64,000 nt of DNA, taken from contig NZ_CYGX02000019.1 of NCBI RefSeq assembly GCF_900019265.1, positions 113,187-177,186 on the forward strand, given 5' to 3'. The position numbers and the translations under genes are program-made. Under the pieces are notes generated by a model. The model did not search any database. It was given only the letters and a program-made list of their open reading frames with translations, and was not told the origin of the DNA. This document shows, piece by piece, positions 33,838 through 42,453 of the stretch; positions within the stretch are counted from its first letter, which is position 1; every line of letters begins with the position of its first letter. Source of the stretch: Paraburkholderia ribeironis (GTDB lineage: Bacteria > Pseudomonadota > Gammaproteobacteria > Burkholderiales > Burkholderiaceae).

Positions 33838-34115
33838 AAAGATTCTTGTCGAGTTCCGGACATGTGCTGGACGCGATTGTTGCATGCAGAGCAAACGGGC
33901 AGGCAGACAACACACTGGACGGAGGTTGTGCGAAGCAGAAGTCCGTACGTCGAGCGATGACATCGTTGCCACGAACGAGCGCGTCGCCCACCCTGATATC
34001 GCGTGCTATGCTTGAACAGGCATCGACCCACCATGCAGCGCAACCCTGTCCGAGTCGACAACGGAGTCTGTGCCGTCGCAAACGCTGTATGGATCGGAGC
34101 AGAACTGAACAGTGC

Positions 34116-34877
34116 ATGACCGCGACCTCTGAACCGCGAGTTCTCAGCATGGACTATCGTCATCTGCAACAGCGCAAGAGCATGCATGGCCGCATCGTGC
34201 AAGAGCTCGGCATGGATATCGTCAGCGGTAAGCTGCAGCCGGGCCAGCGCTTGCCGGCGGAAGCCGTTCTGTGCGAGAGCTATGGCGTCAGTCGCCCGGT
34301 GCTGCGCGAAGCGACACGCGTGCTGGTGGCAAAAGGGCTGGTCGTGTCGAAACCGCGTGTCGGCAGTGTCGTGAGGCCGCGTGCGGACTGGCACATGCTC
34401 GACCCGGATGTCCTGTACTGGACCATCAACAGCGTTCCGGAAGGAGAGTTCTTCAGTTCGCTGCTGACCGTGCGCCGTATCATCGAGCCCGCCGCGGCGG
34501 CGCTCGCCGCCAGCGCGGCGACCAGCAACGACCTTGCACGTATCGCATCCGCGTTTGACCGGATGGAACACGCGCAAACCACGAGCGAGCTGCTCGATCC
34601 AGACCTCGAGTTTCATCGCGCGATCATGACAGCGACGCACAACGACATGCTGGCGTACATCGGCAACATGTTATCGCTCGCGCTGACGGAATCGATCAGA
34701 CTGACCAGTCGTCATCCGGACACGCATGCACTGTCATTGCCACGGCACAGGGCGATCCTCACCGCAATCCAGAATCGTGACCCGCTAGGCGCGCGGCATG
34801 CAAGCCTTGTTCAACTCGAAAACGCGCGCGCAGATGCTGAGAGCATCCTGGAAGTCGGCAGCCACCACCCGGCATGA
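34116..34877 (+). CDS. GntR family regulator, FadR subfamily
   Basis: 253-residue regulator counted from ATG 34116; an internal ATG at 34149 (MDYRHLQQRKSMHG) is an alternative. The winged helix-turn-helix (GRIVQELGMDIVSGKLQPGQRLPAEAVLCESYGVSRPVLREATRVLVAKGLVVSKPRVGSVV) is followed by the all-helical FadR/FCD effector domain (VRRIIEPAAAALAA, DLEFHRAIMTATHN, HRAILTAIQNRDP). FCD members respond to sugar acids or organic acids. It lies directly upstream of the sugar-type ABC transporter and likely controls it. Confidence 0.85.
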   Translation: MTATSEPRVLSMDYRHLQQRKSMHGRIVQELGMDIVSGKLQPGQRLPAEAVLCESYGVSRPVLREATRVLVAKGLVVSKPRVGSVVRPRADWHMLDPDVLYWTINSVPEGEFFSSLLTVRRIIEPAAAALAASAATSNDLARIASAFDRMEHAQTTSELLDPDLEFHRAIMTATHNDMLAYIGNMLSLALTESIRLTSRHPDTHALSLPRHRAILTAIQNRDPLGARHASLVQLENARADAESILEVGSHHPA

Positions 34878-35355
34878 ATGGTCCAAACCGCACGCGAATG
34901 AGCGTTCCTGATCTGCCCGATAGTCATACTATTGAGGCGATGTGTCACGCCGACCCTGATCGGCTCTACTTGAACGGCCCGCGAAGAAGTCTTCGTTCGT
35001 GGACTCGACTCGTTATCCGCCACGAGCTAGTCAAACGCCGACACTGATGCTTGCCGACAACGGGGCGCGACAGCTTTCGTCGAGCATCAAACGGGGCACT
35101 CAAATATGAGGTAATAGCTCCGAATATTTACGCAGGCGCGAGCGGTGTGTCGGCACCAGTAATAGTCGGACTAGTTAAGGGTATACATCGATTGAGGGGA
35201 AAAGCGCGTGATATAGCATTTTCCACAGGGTCGTCTGGCGCACGCGCATGCACACGCGTTTCGTGAAGTGTGGTGGGGCCCGGCACTGGCGCTTTCCTGG
35301 CCCGCGCCGTCATGCACAGTGGAGTTATTCAATAACTGCGAGACTGGAGACTGAC
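34878..35355 (+). other. Control region of the ABC transporter operon
   Basis: 478 bases with no credible gene. The promoter and GntR operator of the transporter operon should be here, but no palindrome stood out clearly. GGTATACATCG at 35177-35187 is the only GntR-like fragment noted. Confidence 0.4.
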
Positions 35356-36435
35356 ATGGCGGAACAACAGGAAGGCAAGGAGGAAGTGCAACGCACGCGC
35401 CGCGGATTGCTGCAAGGCGCGGGCCTCGGTGCAGCGCTGGCCATGTTTGGTGGCGCGTTGACTCCGGCACAAGCCGCGGAAGCGGGGCCGTTCCCGGAGC
35501 ATAAGCGCTGGAAGATCGTCTTCGTCAACCACGTCACCACCAATCCATTCTTCGTTCCGACGCAATATGGCATTCAGGACTCCACAATGTTGCTCGGGAT
35601 GGACTATCAGTGGACCGGCTCGGCCAATGCCGACATTGGTGAAATGGTGAATGCGGTCAACGCGGCGATCGCCGGTAAGGCCGACGCCATCGCCGTGCCG
35701 ATCGTCGATCCGAAAGCGTTCGACAAGCCGATCCAGGCGGCGCTGGACGCAGGCATTCCGGTATTCGCCTATAACGCCGATGCGCCCCAGGGCACGGCCA
35801 ATCCTCGTCTGTCCTATATCGGTCAGGATCTGTATCTGTCCGGGTATCAGATGGGCGAGCGCATCGTCAGCCTCATCGACAGCGGTCTGGTCGGCATCTT
35901 CATTGCGACGCCGGGGCAGCTCAACATCCAGCCGCGGCTCGACGGCGCGGTAGCCGCCATCAAGAAGTCCGGCAAGAAGATCGACGTGGAAACCATCGCG
36001 ACGGGCGCGACGGTCAACGAGGAGCTCTCGAAGATCAAGTCGTTCTACCTGGGTCACCAGGACCTCAAGGGCATGTTCGCCGTCGACGCCGGCAGTACTC
36101 AAGGCGTTGCAGAGGTGATGAAGGCGTCGAACCTGCCGGCCAAGGGCGTACACGGCGGCGGCTTCGACCTGTTGCCGCGCACGGTCCAACTGATACACGA
36201 GGGCTTTCTGGACTTTACGATCGATCAGCAGCCTTACGTGCAAGGCTTTTACACCGTGGTTCAGGCGTTCGTGTTTCTCTCGTCCGGTGGGCTCGTCGGT
36301 CCGGCCAATGTCAACACGGGCCTGAAATTCGTCACCAAAGGCACGGTCGAACCGTACCTGAATACTTCGACACGCTATGAAGGCAAGAGCACCAAGCCGC
36401 AGATCGTGCCGCGTTCCGGCGGAATCAAAGGGTGA
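35356..36435 (+). CDS. Sugar ABC transporter substrate-binding protein (RbsB type, Tat-exported)
   Basis: 359-residue periplasmic binding protein. The leader contains RTRRGLLQGAGLGAALAMFGG, a twin-arginine-type signal. The mature fold is of the ribose/galactose-binding type (KIVFVNHVTTNPFFVPTQYGIQD, GKADAIAVPIVDPKAFDKPIQAALDAGIPVFAYNADAP, GVHGGGFDLLPRTVQLI). ATG 35356 follows CTGGAGACTGAC. It is the first gene of a binding protein-permease-ATPase operon under a GntR regulator. The sugar or polyol is unknown. Confidence 0.88.
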   Translation: MAEQQEGKEEVQRTRRGLLQGAGLGAALAMFGGALTPAQAAEAGPFPEHKRWKIVFVNHVTTNPFFVPTQYGIQDSTMLLGMDYQWTGSANADIGEMVNAVNAAIAGKADAIAVPIVDPKAFDKPIQAALDAGIPVFAYNADAPQGTANPRLSYIGQDLYLSGYQMGERIVSLIDSGLVGIFIATPGQLNIQPRLDGAVAAIKKSGKKIDVETIATGATVNEELSKIKSFYLGHQDLKGMFAVDAGSTQGVAEVMKASNLPAKGVHGGGFDLLPRTVQLIHEGFLDFTIDQQPYVQGFYTVVQAFVFLSSGGLVGPANVNTGLKFVTKGTVEPYLNTSTRYEGKSTKPQIVPRSGGIKG

Positions 36436-37433
36436 CGTCTTCTGTGACGGAAAACTCGAAACCGCGTGAACGCCGGCGGCTATGGTCGAGACCGGTCTGG
36501 CTTTCCAGCGAGGTTCGCATCCTGGCCGTTGCGCTGATCCTCTGCGCCTATTTCGAAACCGCCAATCGTGACTTTCTGCTGACGGGCGCGAGCCTGGAGA
36601 ACCTGTCGCAGTTCATCGCCCCGGTTGCGATCATTGCCTTTGGCGAAATCATGCTGATGATCGGCGGCGAGATCGATTTGTCCGCGGGGATGGTTTTCGC
36701 GTTTGCACCTTTTGTCATGTATTTCGCCAGCGAGGCGGGCTTGCCTGTCTGGGTCGCTGTGCTGGCTGGCCTGCTTGCAGCGGCCGTAGTCGGACTGGTC
36801 AACGGCGCGGTGACGGTGTACCTGCGCATTCCATCGTTTGTCACCACGCTCGGTACGCTATTTTTCGTCAACGGCTTCACGCTGACGATCTCACGCGGCA
36901 CACCGGTGCCACCGCCCGAGGGTACGAGATTGGCGGCGATCATGGGTGCATGGGGTTACAGCGAGATCATCTGGGCAGTGGTTATCGCTGCCGTCATGCA
37001 CGTCCTGCTTCGCCATACGCGCTGGGGCTTGCACACTATCGCAGGCGGGGCGAACCCGCTCGGCGCGAGCGAAGCCGGTATTCATGTCAGACGCCTGAAA
37101 CTCGGCAACTTCATTATTGCCGCTGTGCTGGCGGGCTTCACAGGGATTCTCGAGGCTTTCCGGATTTCGTCGATCGATCCGCAAGCAGGCGGCAACCAGA
37201 TCATGTTCCTCGCGGTCGCTGCGGCGGTGATCGGTGGTACGCCACTGGCCGGCGGATCGGGCACGATCATCGGCGGCCTCATCGGTGCTGCCGTGCTGGG
37301 CATCCTTAACGACGGATTCACGCTGATCGGTATCAACGCCTTCACGTTCAACATGATTCTCGGTGCCGCGATCCTCGCAGCGATGATCTTCAACATCCAC
37401 GTCGTTCGTCTCGCGCGCAAGGGAGAGTTGTGA
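36432..37433 (+). CDS. Sugar ABC transporter permease (RbsC type)
   Basis: 333-residue inner-membrane permease with eight to ten hydrophobic segments. Family motifs: GGEIDLSAGMVFAFAPFV, IPSFVTTLGTLFFVNGFTLTISRGTP, and AAAVIGGTPLAGGSGTIIGGLIGAAVLGILNDGFTLIGI. The GTG start overlaps the binding-protein stop by four bases, and its stop overlaps the ATPase start (TGATG). Confidence 0.9.
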   Translation: MTSSVTENSKPRERRRLWSRPVWLSSEVRILAVALILCAYFETANRDFLLTGASLENLSQFIAPVAIIAFGEIMLMIGGEIDLSAGMVFAFAPFVMYFASEAGLPVWVAVLAGLLAAAVVGLVNGAVTVYLRIPSFVTTLGTLFFVNGFTLTISRGTPVPPPEGTRLAAIMGAWGYSEIIWAVVIAAVMHVLLRHTRWGLHTIAGGANPLGASEAGIHVRRLKLGNFIIAAVLAGFTGILEAFRISSIDPQAGGNQIMFLAVAAAVIGGTPLAGGSGTIIGGLIGAAVLGILNDGFTLIGINAFTFNMILGAAILAAMIFNIHVVRLARKGEL

Positions 37434-38203
37434 TGTCGGAGCTACCGGAGGCGCTGCGCGGCGAGGATATCGTCAAGCGGTTCGGCGCCGTCACGGCACT
37501 CGATGGTGTATCGCTGACACTCAGGCAAGGCGAAATACTCGGGGTATTGGGCGACAACGGTGCGGGAAAGTCGACCTTGATCAAGATTCTGACCGGGTTT
37601 CATCAGCAGACAAGCGGCAAGCTCTTCATACACGGCGCGGAAACGATGCTTCGCTCGGTCGATCACGCGCGTGCGCTGGGAATCGAATGCGTCTATCAGG
37701 ATCTGGCGCTGGCCAATTCGCTGAGCATCTATCACAACATGTTCCTGAATCGGGAGATCATCCATCGGGGTCCTTTCAGGCTGTTGAACAACCGCGCCAT
37801 GCGTAGTCGCGCGGCGCAATTTCTCGAAGAGATCGGCGTGCACGTGCCATCGGTCGACCTGGCGGTCGAGCAGCTTTCCGGCGGACAGCGGCAGGCCATC
37901 GCGGTCGCTCGCGCGGTCCATTCGGATGCGAGGATTCTGCTGCTCGACGAGCCGCTCGCGGCGATGGGTGCTCGCGAAGCGGGGCTCATCATCGACCTGA
38001 TCTTGCGGCTCAAAAAGAAGGGCGGCCTCGCTATCATCATGATCATGCACAATTACGCGCAGACGCTCGATATCGCCGATCGCGTCATGCTGATGCAGCG
38101 CGGCCGCGTGACTTATCAACGCGAGGCGGCCAGCACATCGGTGGCGGAGTTGATGGATATCGTGCGACGCGAATATCGGGCAATGCGGACGAATGGGCAA
38201 TGA
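37433..38203 (+). CDS. Sugar ABC transporter ATP-binding protein
   Basis: 256-residue single-domain ATPase. Walker A GDNGAGKST at residues 40-48, ABC signature LSGGQRQ, Walker B ILLLDEP and the H-loop MIMHNYAQTL are all present. It is half the length of RbsA, so the pump probably uses a homodimer. ATG 37433 is preferred to the preceding GTG because of the TGATG junction. Completes the transporter operon. Confidence 0.9.
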   Translation: MSELPEALRGEDIVKRFGAVTALDGVSLTLRQGEILGVLGDNGAGKSTLIKILTGFHQQTSGKLFIHGAETMLRSVDHARALGIECVYQDLALANSLSIYHNMFLNREIIHRGPFRLLNNRAMRSRAAQFLEEIGVHVPSVDLAVEQLSGGQRQAIAVARAVHSDARILLLDEPLAAMGAREAGLIIDLILRLKKKGGLAIIMIMHNYAQTLDIADRVMLMQRGRVTYQREAASTSVAELMDIVRREYRAMRTNGQ

Positions 38204-38580
38204 CCTTTCAACATGATTAGGAATACCTGTATTCCGGCAAGCGAATAGAGCCGGATTGCGGCGCACGGGTTGATGCTGTGAGTGGACTTCACCATGTTCT
38301 TTGAAGTTCATGTGCGTGCGCTCGAATCTTCCGCCTGCTTCTATCTGCCGCTCGCTCGTGGCGGCGAAATATCTCCTGGTGCCGGCAGCGATCTGATTGT
38401 CCAACTGGACCGTCGAATCACACCTGCCACACGCAAGTCTCTGGGTATGCGGATGTCATCCGGCCGATTCCGGCATTTCATACCGTCAGAGTATGGAAGT
38501 AGTCGGAATCGGTGTTGGACTGCTGCGCAAGTTTGTTTCTAATATGAGGCTCCCCGTACAGCAGTTCAGGAGAGCAACGC
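38204..38580 (+). other. catB control region
   Basis: 377 bases with no credible gene. Holds the ATAC-N7-GTAT site at 38480-38494 and the catB ribosome binding site (CAGGAGAGCAACGC). Confidence 0.6.
38480..38494. promoter_or_regulatory. CatM/BenM-type site upstream of catB
   Basis: ATACCGTCAGAGTAT, exact ATAC-N7-GTAT, 86 bases before the catB ATG, a usual distance for a LysR activator site. The same motif precedes the LysR gene at 33820. Confidence 0.72.
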
Positions 38581-39738
38581 ATGCTAGCAACACCCGTGAA
38601 GATCGAGAGCGTGGAGACGATTCTCGTCGACGTACCGACGATCCGTCCGCACCGCCTCTCGGTCGCAACGATGAACTGCCAGACGCTGGTGCTGGTGCGC
38701 ATCCGTTGCGCGGATGGCGTGGTGGGTGTCGGAGAGGGCACCACCATCGGCGGCCTCGCGTACGGCGAGGAAAGCCCGGAGAGCATCAAGGTCAACATCG
38801 ACACGTATTTCGCGCCGCTGCTCAAGGGCATGGACGCGACCCGTCCGGGCGCGGCGATGGCCAGATTACGCGAGCTGTTTCAAGGCAACCGGTTCGCCAA
38901 ATGCGCGCTCGAGACCGCCCTGTTCGATGCACAGGCGCAGCGCGTCGGCGTGCCGTTGTCGGAGCTGTTCGGCGGGCGCGTGCGCGACTCGGTGGACGTC
39001 GCGTGGACGCTTGCGAGCGGCGACACGACCCGCGATATCGACGAAGCGGCACGCGTGTACGAGGCGAAGCGTCATCGTGTGTTCAAGCTGAAGATCGGTT
39101 CGCGCACGGTGGCCGACGACGTCGCGCATGTGGTCGCGATCGGCAAGGCGCTGGTAGGACGCGGCGAAGTACGGGTCGACGTGAACCAGGCGTGGAGCGA
39201 AGCGGAATCGATCTGGGCCGGCCGCCGTTTCGCCGACGCCGGCGTCACGTTGATCGAGCAGCCGATTGCCGCCGTCAATCGCGCGGGTCTGAAGCGTCTG
39301 ACCAAACTGGCCCAGGTGCCGATCATGGCGGACGAAGCGCTGCACGGCCCGGCGGATGCATTCGCGATTGCCAGCCAGCGTGCCGCCGATGTGTTCGCCG
39401 TGAAGATCGCGCAATCGGGCGGCTTGAGCGGCGCCGCGCAGGTGGCCGCGATTGCGGCGGCTGCGAACATCGATCTGTACGGCGGCACGATGCTCGAAGG
39501 CGCAGTCGGCACGATCGCGTCGGCGCAACTCTTCAGCACGTTCGGCGAGTTGAAGTGGGGCACGGAGCTGTTCGGCCCGTTGCTGTTGACCGAAGAGATC
39601 CTGACCGAGCCGTTGCGCTACGAGAATTTTGCGTTGCATCTGCCGCAAGGGCCGGGACTTGGCATCAAGCTCGACTGGGACAAGATCGACCGGTTGCGGC
39701 GCGATACGCGCCAAGGCGCTGTCATTTCCATGAAGTGA
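38581..39738 (+). CDS. catB: Muconate cycloisomerase
   Basis: 385-residue enolase-superfamily enzyme converting cis,cis-muconate to muconolactone. Conserved features: the start SVETILVDVPTIRPHRLSVATM, catalytic lysines in FKLKIGS, metal ligands in VDVNQAWSE, IEQPIA and MADEALHGP, and TMLEGAVGT near the end. Length is normal for CatB. ATG 38581 follows AGGAGAGCAACGC. It is followed by catA on the same strand 79 bases later; the usual third gene catC is absent here. Confidence 0.93.
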   Translation: MLATPVKIESVETILVDVPTIRPHRLSVATMNCQTLVLVRIRCADGVVGVGEGTTIGGLAYGEESPESIKVNIDTYFAPLLKGMDATRPGAAMARLRELFQGNRFAKCALETALFDAQAQRVGVPLSELFGGRVRDSVDVAWTLASGDTTRDIDEAARVYEAKRHRVFKLKIGSRTVADDVAHVVAIGKALVGRGEVRVDVNQAWSEAESIWAGRRFADAGVTLIEQPIAAVNRAGLKRLTKLAQVPIMADEALHGPADAFAIASQRAADVFAVKIAQSGGLSGAAQVAAIAAAANIDLYGGTMLEGAVGTIASAQLFSTFGELKWGTELFGPLLLTEEILTEPLRYENFALHLPQGPGLGIKLDWDKIDRLRRDTRQGAVISMK

Positions 39739-39817
39739 AGTTGTTGGCTGATTTATTCCTCAGTCATCCATTGGCTATCCATTAGTCATCCAGAACATCG
39801 AACGAAGGAGATACCCC

Positions 39818-40726
39818 ATGAACAGGCAAACCATCGACGCGCTGCTGCAAAAGATCAACGACAGCGCCACCAGTGAAGGCAATCCGCGCACCAAACAGAT
39901 CGTGAACCGGATCGTGCGCGATCTGTTCTATACGATCGAAGATCTGGACGTGCAGCCCGACGAGTTCTGGAGCGCGCTGAACTATGTCGGCGAAGCCGGC
40001 AAGAGCGGCGAACTGGGTCTCCTCGCCGCGGGGCTCGGATTCGAGCATTTTCTCGATCTGCGCCTGGACGAAGCGGAAGCGAAGGCCGGCATTGAAGGCG
40101 GCACGCCGCGCACGATCGAAGGTCCGTTGTATGTGGCGGGCGCACCGGTGTCCGACGGGCATGCGCGGCTCGACGACGGCACCGACCCGGGCCAGACGCT
40201 GGTGATGCGCGGGCGCGTGCTCGGCGAAGACGGCAAGCCTGTGGCCCATGCGCTGGTCGAAGTGTGGCACGCGAACCATCTCGGCAACTACTCGTATTTC
40301 GACAGGTCGCAACCGGCGTTCAATCTGCGCCGCTCGATCCGCACGGATGCCGACGGCAAGTACAGCTTTCGCAGCGTCGTGCCGGTCGGCTATAGCGTGC
40401 CGCCACAAGGGCAGACACAACTGTTGCTCGATCAACTCGGCCGTCATGGGCATCGTCCGGCGCATATCCACTTCTTCGTTTCCGCGCCGGGGTTCCGCAA
40501 GCTGACCACGCAGATCAATATTGAAGGCGACCCGTATCTGTGGGACGACTTTGCCTTTGCCACGCGCGATGGCCTCGTGCCGGCACTCAGGCAGGCCGAA
40601 GGTGCCGAAGGCAAACCGTATGACGTAGACGGCAACTTTGCGTTGATCGACTTCGACTTCACGCTGTTCAACGAGCGCGACAATCTGCCGGGTGCCGAAG
40701 TGGAGCGGGTGCGCGCCGAAGCCTGA
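39818..40726 (+). CDS. catA: Catechol 1,2-dioxygenase
   Basis: 302-residue intradiol dioxygenase that opens catechol to cis,cis-muconate with Fe(III). The iron ligands are visible: Tyr158 (GNYSYFD), Tyr192 (GYSVPP), His216 and His218 (RPAHIHFF). The N-terminal helical dimer domain is present and RTIEGPLYVAGAPV is typical. ATG 39818 follows GAAGGAGATACCCC. It supplies CatB, encoded just upstream. No catC follows within 5 kb, so muconolactone isomerase must be encoded elsewhere. Confidence 0.94.
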   Translation: MNRQTIDALLQKINDSATSEGNPRTKQIVNRIVRDLFYTIEDLDVQPDEFWSALNYVGEAGKSGELGLLAAGLGFEHFLDLRLDEAEAKAGIEGGTPRTIEGPLYVAGAPVSDGHARLDDGTDPGQTLVMRGRVLGEDGKPVAHALVEVWHANHLGNYSYFDRSQPAFNLRRSIRTDADGKYSFRSVVPVGYSVPPQGQTQLLLDQLGRHGHRPAHIHFFVSAPGFRKLTTQINIEGDPYLWDDFAFATRDGLVPALRQAEGAEGKPYDVDGNFALIDFDFTLFNERDNLPGAEVERVRAEA

Positions 40727-41124
40727 CGCGTCGGACGCAATGACAGAACGCGTCTGAATCCACGACAAGCATTTATCGACCCTGACTGCGTGGCGTATGG
40801 CTTGCCGCGCAGTCGTCGCACGCGACACGCGGCAACAGATCAGCTTGCCGTCGCCCGTTCGGCTTTGCTCAGACAATGGTCGCGATGCTCGGGCACGCCA
40901 CTCACCAAGTCGCACATGCGGGTGTGGCCCACGCCACCGCTCTCACCGCACGATGTGTCCACCTCGATGCCGACCGACGCCCACGCCGCGACGATGGTCG
41001 TATCCTTGTCAATGCGCACCGTCGTGCCGCTGCTTCTTCGTCTGTCTGCTCGCCCTCGGAATTCAATCGATGGCGCGCGTGTTCGTTTAAGAATGTGATG
41101 GAAGCGAACGGAAGGAGGGCTATC
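40727..41124 (+). other. Region after catA
   Basis: About 400 bases where catC would normally be found. No frame reads as muconolactone isomerase, whole or broken. No terminator was identified. Confidence 0.6.
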
Positions 41125-41211
41125 GTGTGGTCCATCATTCTGGATATGGTCGGTGCGTTGGCCGTACTGGCAAGCGTGGCCGCGCAGATTGCGCTGTTAC
41201 GCAGGCGCTGA
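41125..41211 (+). CDS. 28-residue small membrane protein
   Basis: GTG start preceded by AGGAGG (41113-41118) with a six-base spacer, an ideal ribosome binding site. The peptide is one hydrophobic helix (IILDMVGALAVLASVAAQIAL) ending in Leu-Arg-Arg-Arg, a typical single-span small protein with cytoplasmic positive end. An ATG at 41098 in the same frame would add nine residues but has a poorer site. No family recognised. Confidence 0.55.
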   Translation: MWSIILDMVGALAVLASVAAQIALLRRR

Positions 41212-41560
41212 AATCAACCTCAATGCGCTGGTGAGCCGCATAACGCCGCCGAATCGACGCGGCGCGAGGCGTTCGAGCAACGCATCGCGTTGCCACACTC
41301 TTGTCGCGCAATCCCCATACAGATTTTCTTTCCCTCTACGGCACGCTGACGCTGTTATGCCATAGCAGCCCGAATCGCGCTCCTGCCGATTGTTCGTCTC
41401 AACCGACGTATCTATTCGCCGCCAGCCGCTTTATCCGCGCCGCCGACCTGCTTACATTGCATCCAGTGACAGCGCCACTGCAGGTACAGCTTCATCGACG
41501 TCAGCCCCGCGAATCTCCGCGACAGCGCGTCGGCGCGAAACCCATTTAAAGGAATCGATC
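41212..41560 (+). other. Region upstream of the SDR gene
   Basis: About 350 bases without a gene. A 22-base stretch at 41229-41250 (GGTGAGCCGCATAACGCCGCC) recurs with one change inside the following SDR gene at 41988-42008. Confidence 0.45.
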
Positions 41561-42307
41561 ATGAGCAAGCTCACAGGTAAGGTTGCGGTTGTAACCGGCG
41601 CATCGAAAGGTATCGGCGCGGCCATCGCGAAGGCATTGGCGGCGCAGGGCGCGTCGGTGGTGGTGAACTATGCGTCCAGCAGGCAAGGCGCCGACAGTGT
41701 GGTCGCGGCGATCACCGCAGCGGGCGGCAAGGCCGTGGCCGTTGCGGGCGACGTTTCGAAAGCGGAGCACGCGCAAGGCATCATCGATGCGGCCATCGAA
41801 ACCTATGGCCGTCTCGACATCCTCGTCAACAACTCGGGCGTGTACGAGTTCGCGCCGATCGCAGATATCACCGAAGAGCATTTTCATAGGCACTTCAATG
41901 TGAACGTGCTGGGTCTGCTGTTGACCACGCAGGCGGCGGTCAAGCATCTTGGCGAAGGCGGCAGCATTGTCAACGTCAGCTCGGTGGTGAGCCGCATCAC
42001 GCCGCCAGGTAGCGCCGTCTATACGGCAACCAAAGGCGCGGTCGATGGCATCACGGGCGTGCTCGCGAAGGAACTCGGTCCGCGCCGGATTCGGGTGAAC
42101 TCCATCAATCCGGGTATGGTCGAGACGGAAGGCGCGCATAGCGCAGGTGTCATCGGCTCCGATCTGGAAACGTGGGCGGTCAACACGACGCCGCTCGGGC
42201 GCATCGGCCAGCCTGACGAGATCGCCGATGTGGTCGTGTTCCTCGCCTCCGACGACTCGCGCTGGATAACGGGTGAAAGTCTGATCGCAAGCGGCGGATT
42301 TCGTTAA
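41561..42307 (+). CDS. SDR family oxidoreductase
   Basis: 248-residue classical SDR. TGASKGIG near residues 12-19, NNSGVYEFAPI in place of NNAG, active-site Ser in NVSSVVS, YTATKGA as YxxxK, and the end SLIASGGFR. It is of the 3-ketoacyl-ACP reductase-like group with broad substrates. AAAGGAATCGATC precedes the ATG. It faces a LysR gene convergently with a strong terminator between. Substrate unknown. Confidence 0.88.
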   Translation: MSKLTGKVAVVTGASKGIGAAIAKALAAQGASVVVNYASSRQGADSVVAAITAAGGKAVAVAGDVSKAEHAQGIIDAAIETYGRLDILVNNSGVYEFAPIADITEEHFHRHFNVNVLGLLLTTQAAVKHLGEGGSIVNVSSVVSRITPPGSAVYTATKGAVDGITGVLAKELGPRRIRVNSINPGMVETEGAHSAGVIGSDLETWAVNTTPLGRIGQPDEIADVVVFLASDDSRWITGESLIASGGFR

Positions 42308-42401
42308 GGCGTGGTGTGCGAAGGTGTACGACGCGGCTAGCGAGCACGGTGGCCGCGCGCAAGAGAGGTCGCGTTTTTTCGTTGCTTTTCCGTTTTGTGG
42401 C

Positions 42402-42435
42402 AGGCGCACCGTTGTCATGACGGTGCGCCTTTTTA
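42402..42435 (+). terminator. Intrinsic terminator between SDR and lysR
   Basis: AGGCGCACCGT and ACGGTGCGCCT form an 11-bp perfect stem with a seven-base loop, followed by TTTTATT. Oriented for the SDR; the minus strand has weaker T-tailing, so it mainly ends the SDR transcript. Confidence 0.88.
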
Positions 42436-42453
42436 TTGTTCAGTCGCGCTGGC

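Noticed and set aside
39745..39795. Degenerate TCATCCATT repeats between catB and catA
   Set aside because: Period is unclear (about 10-13 bp) and similarity weak, so not counted among the gene-end arrays.
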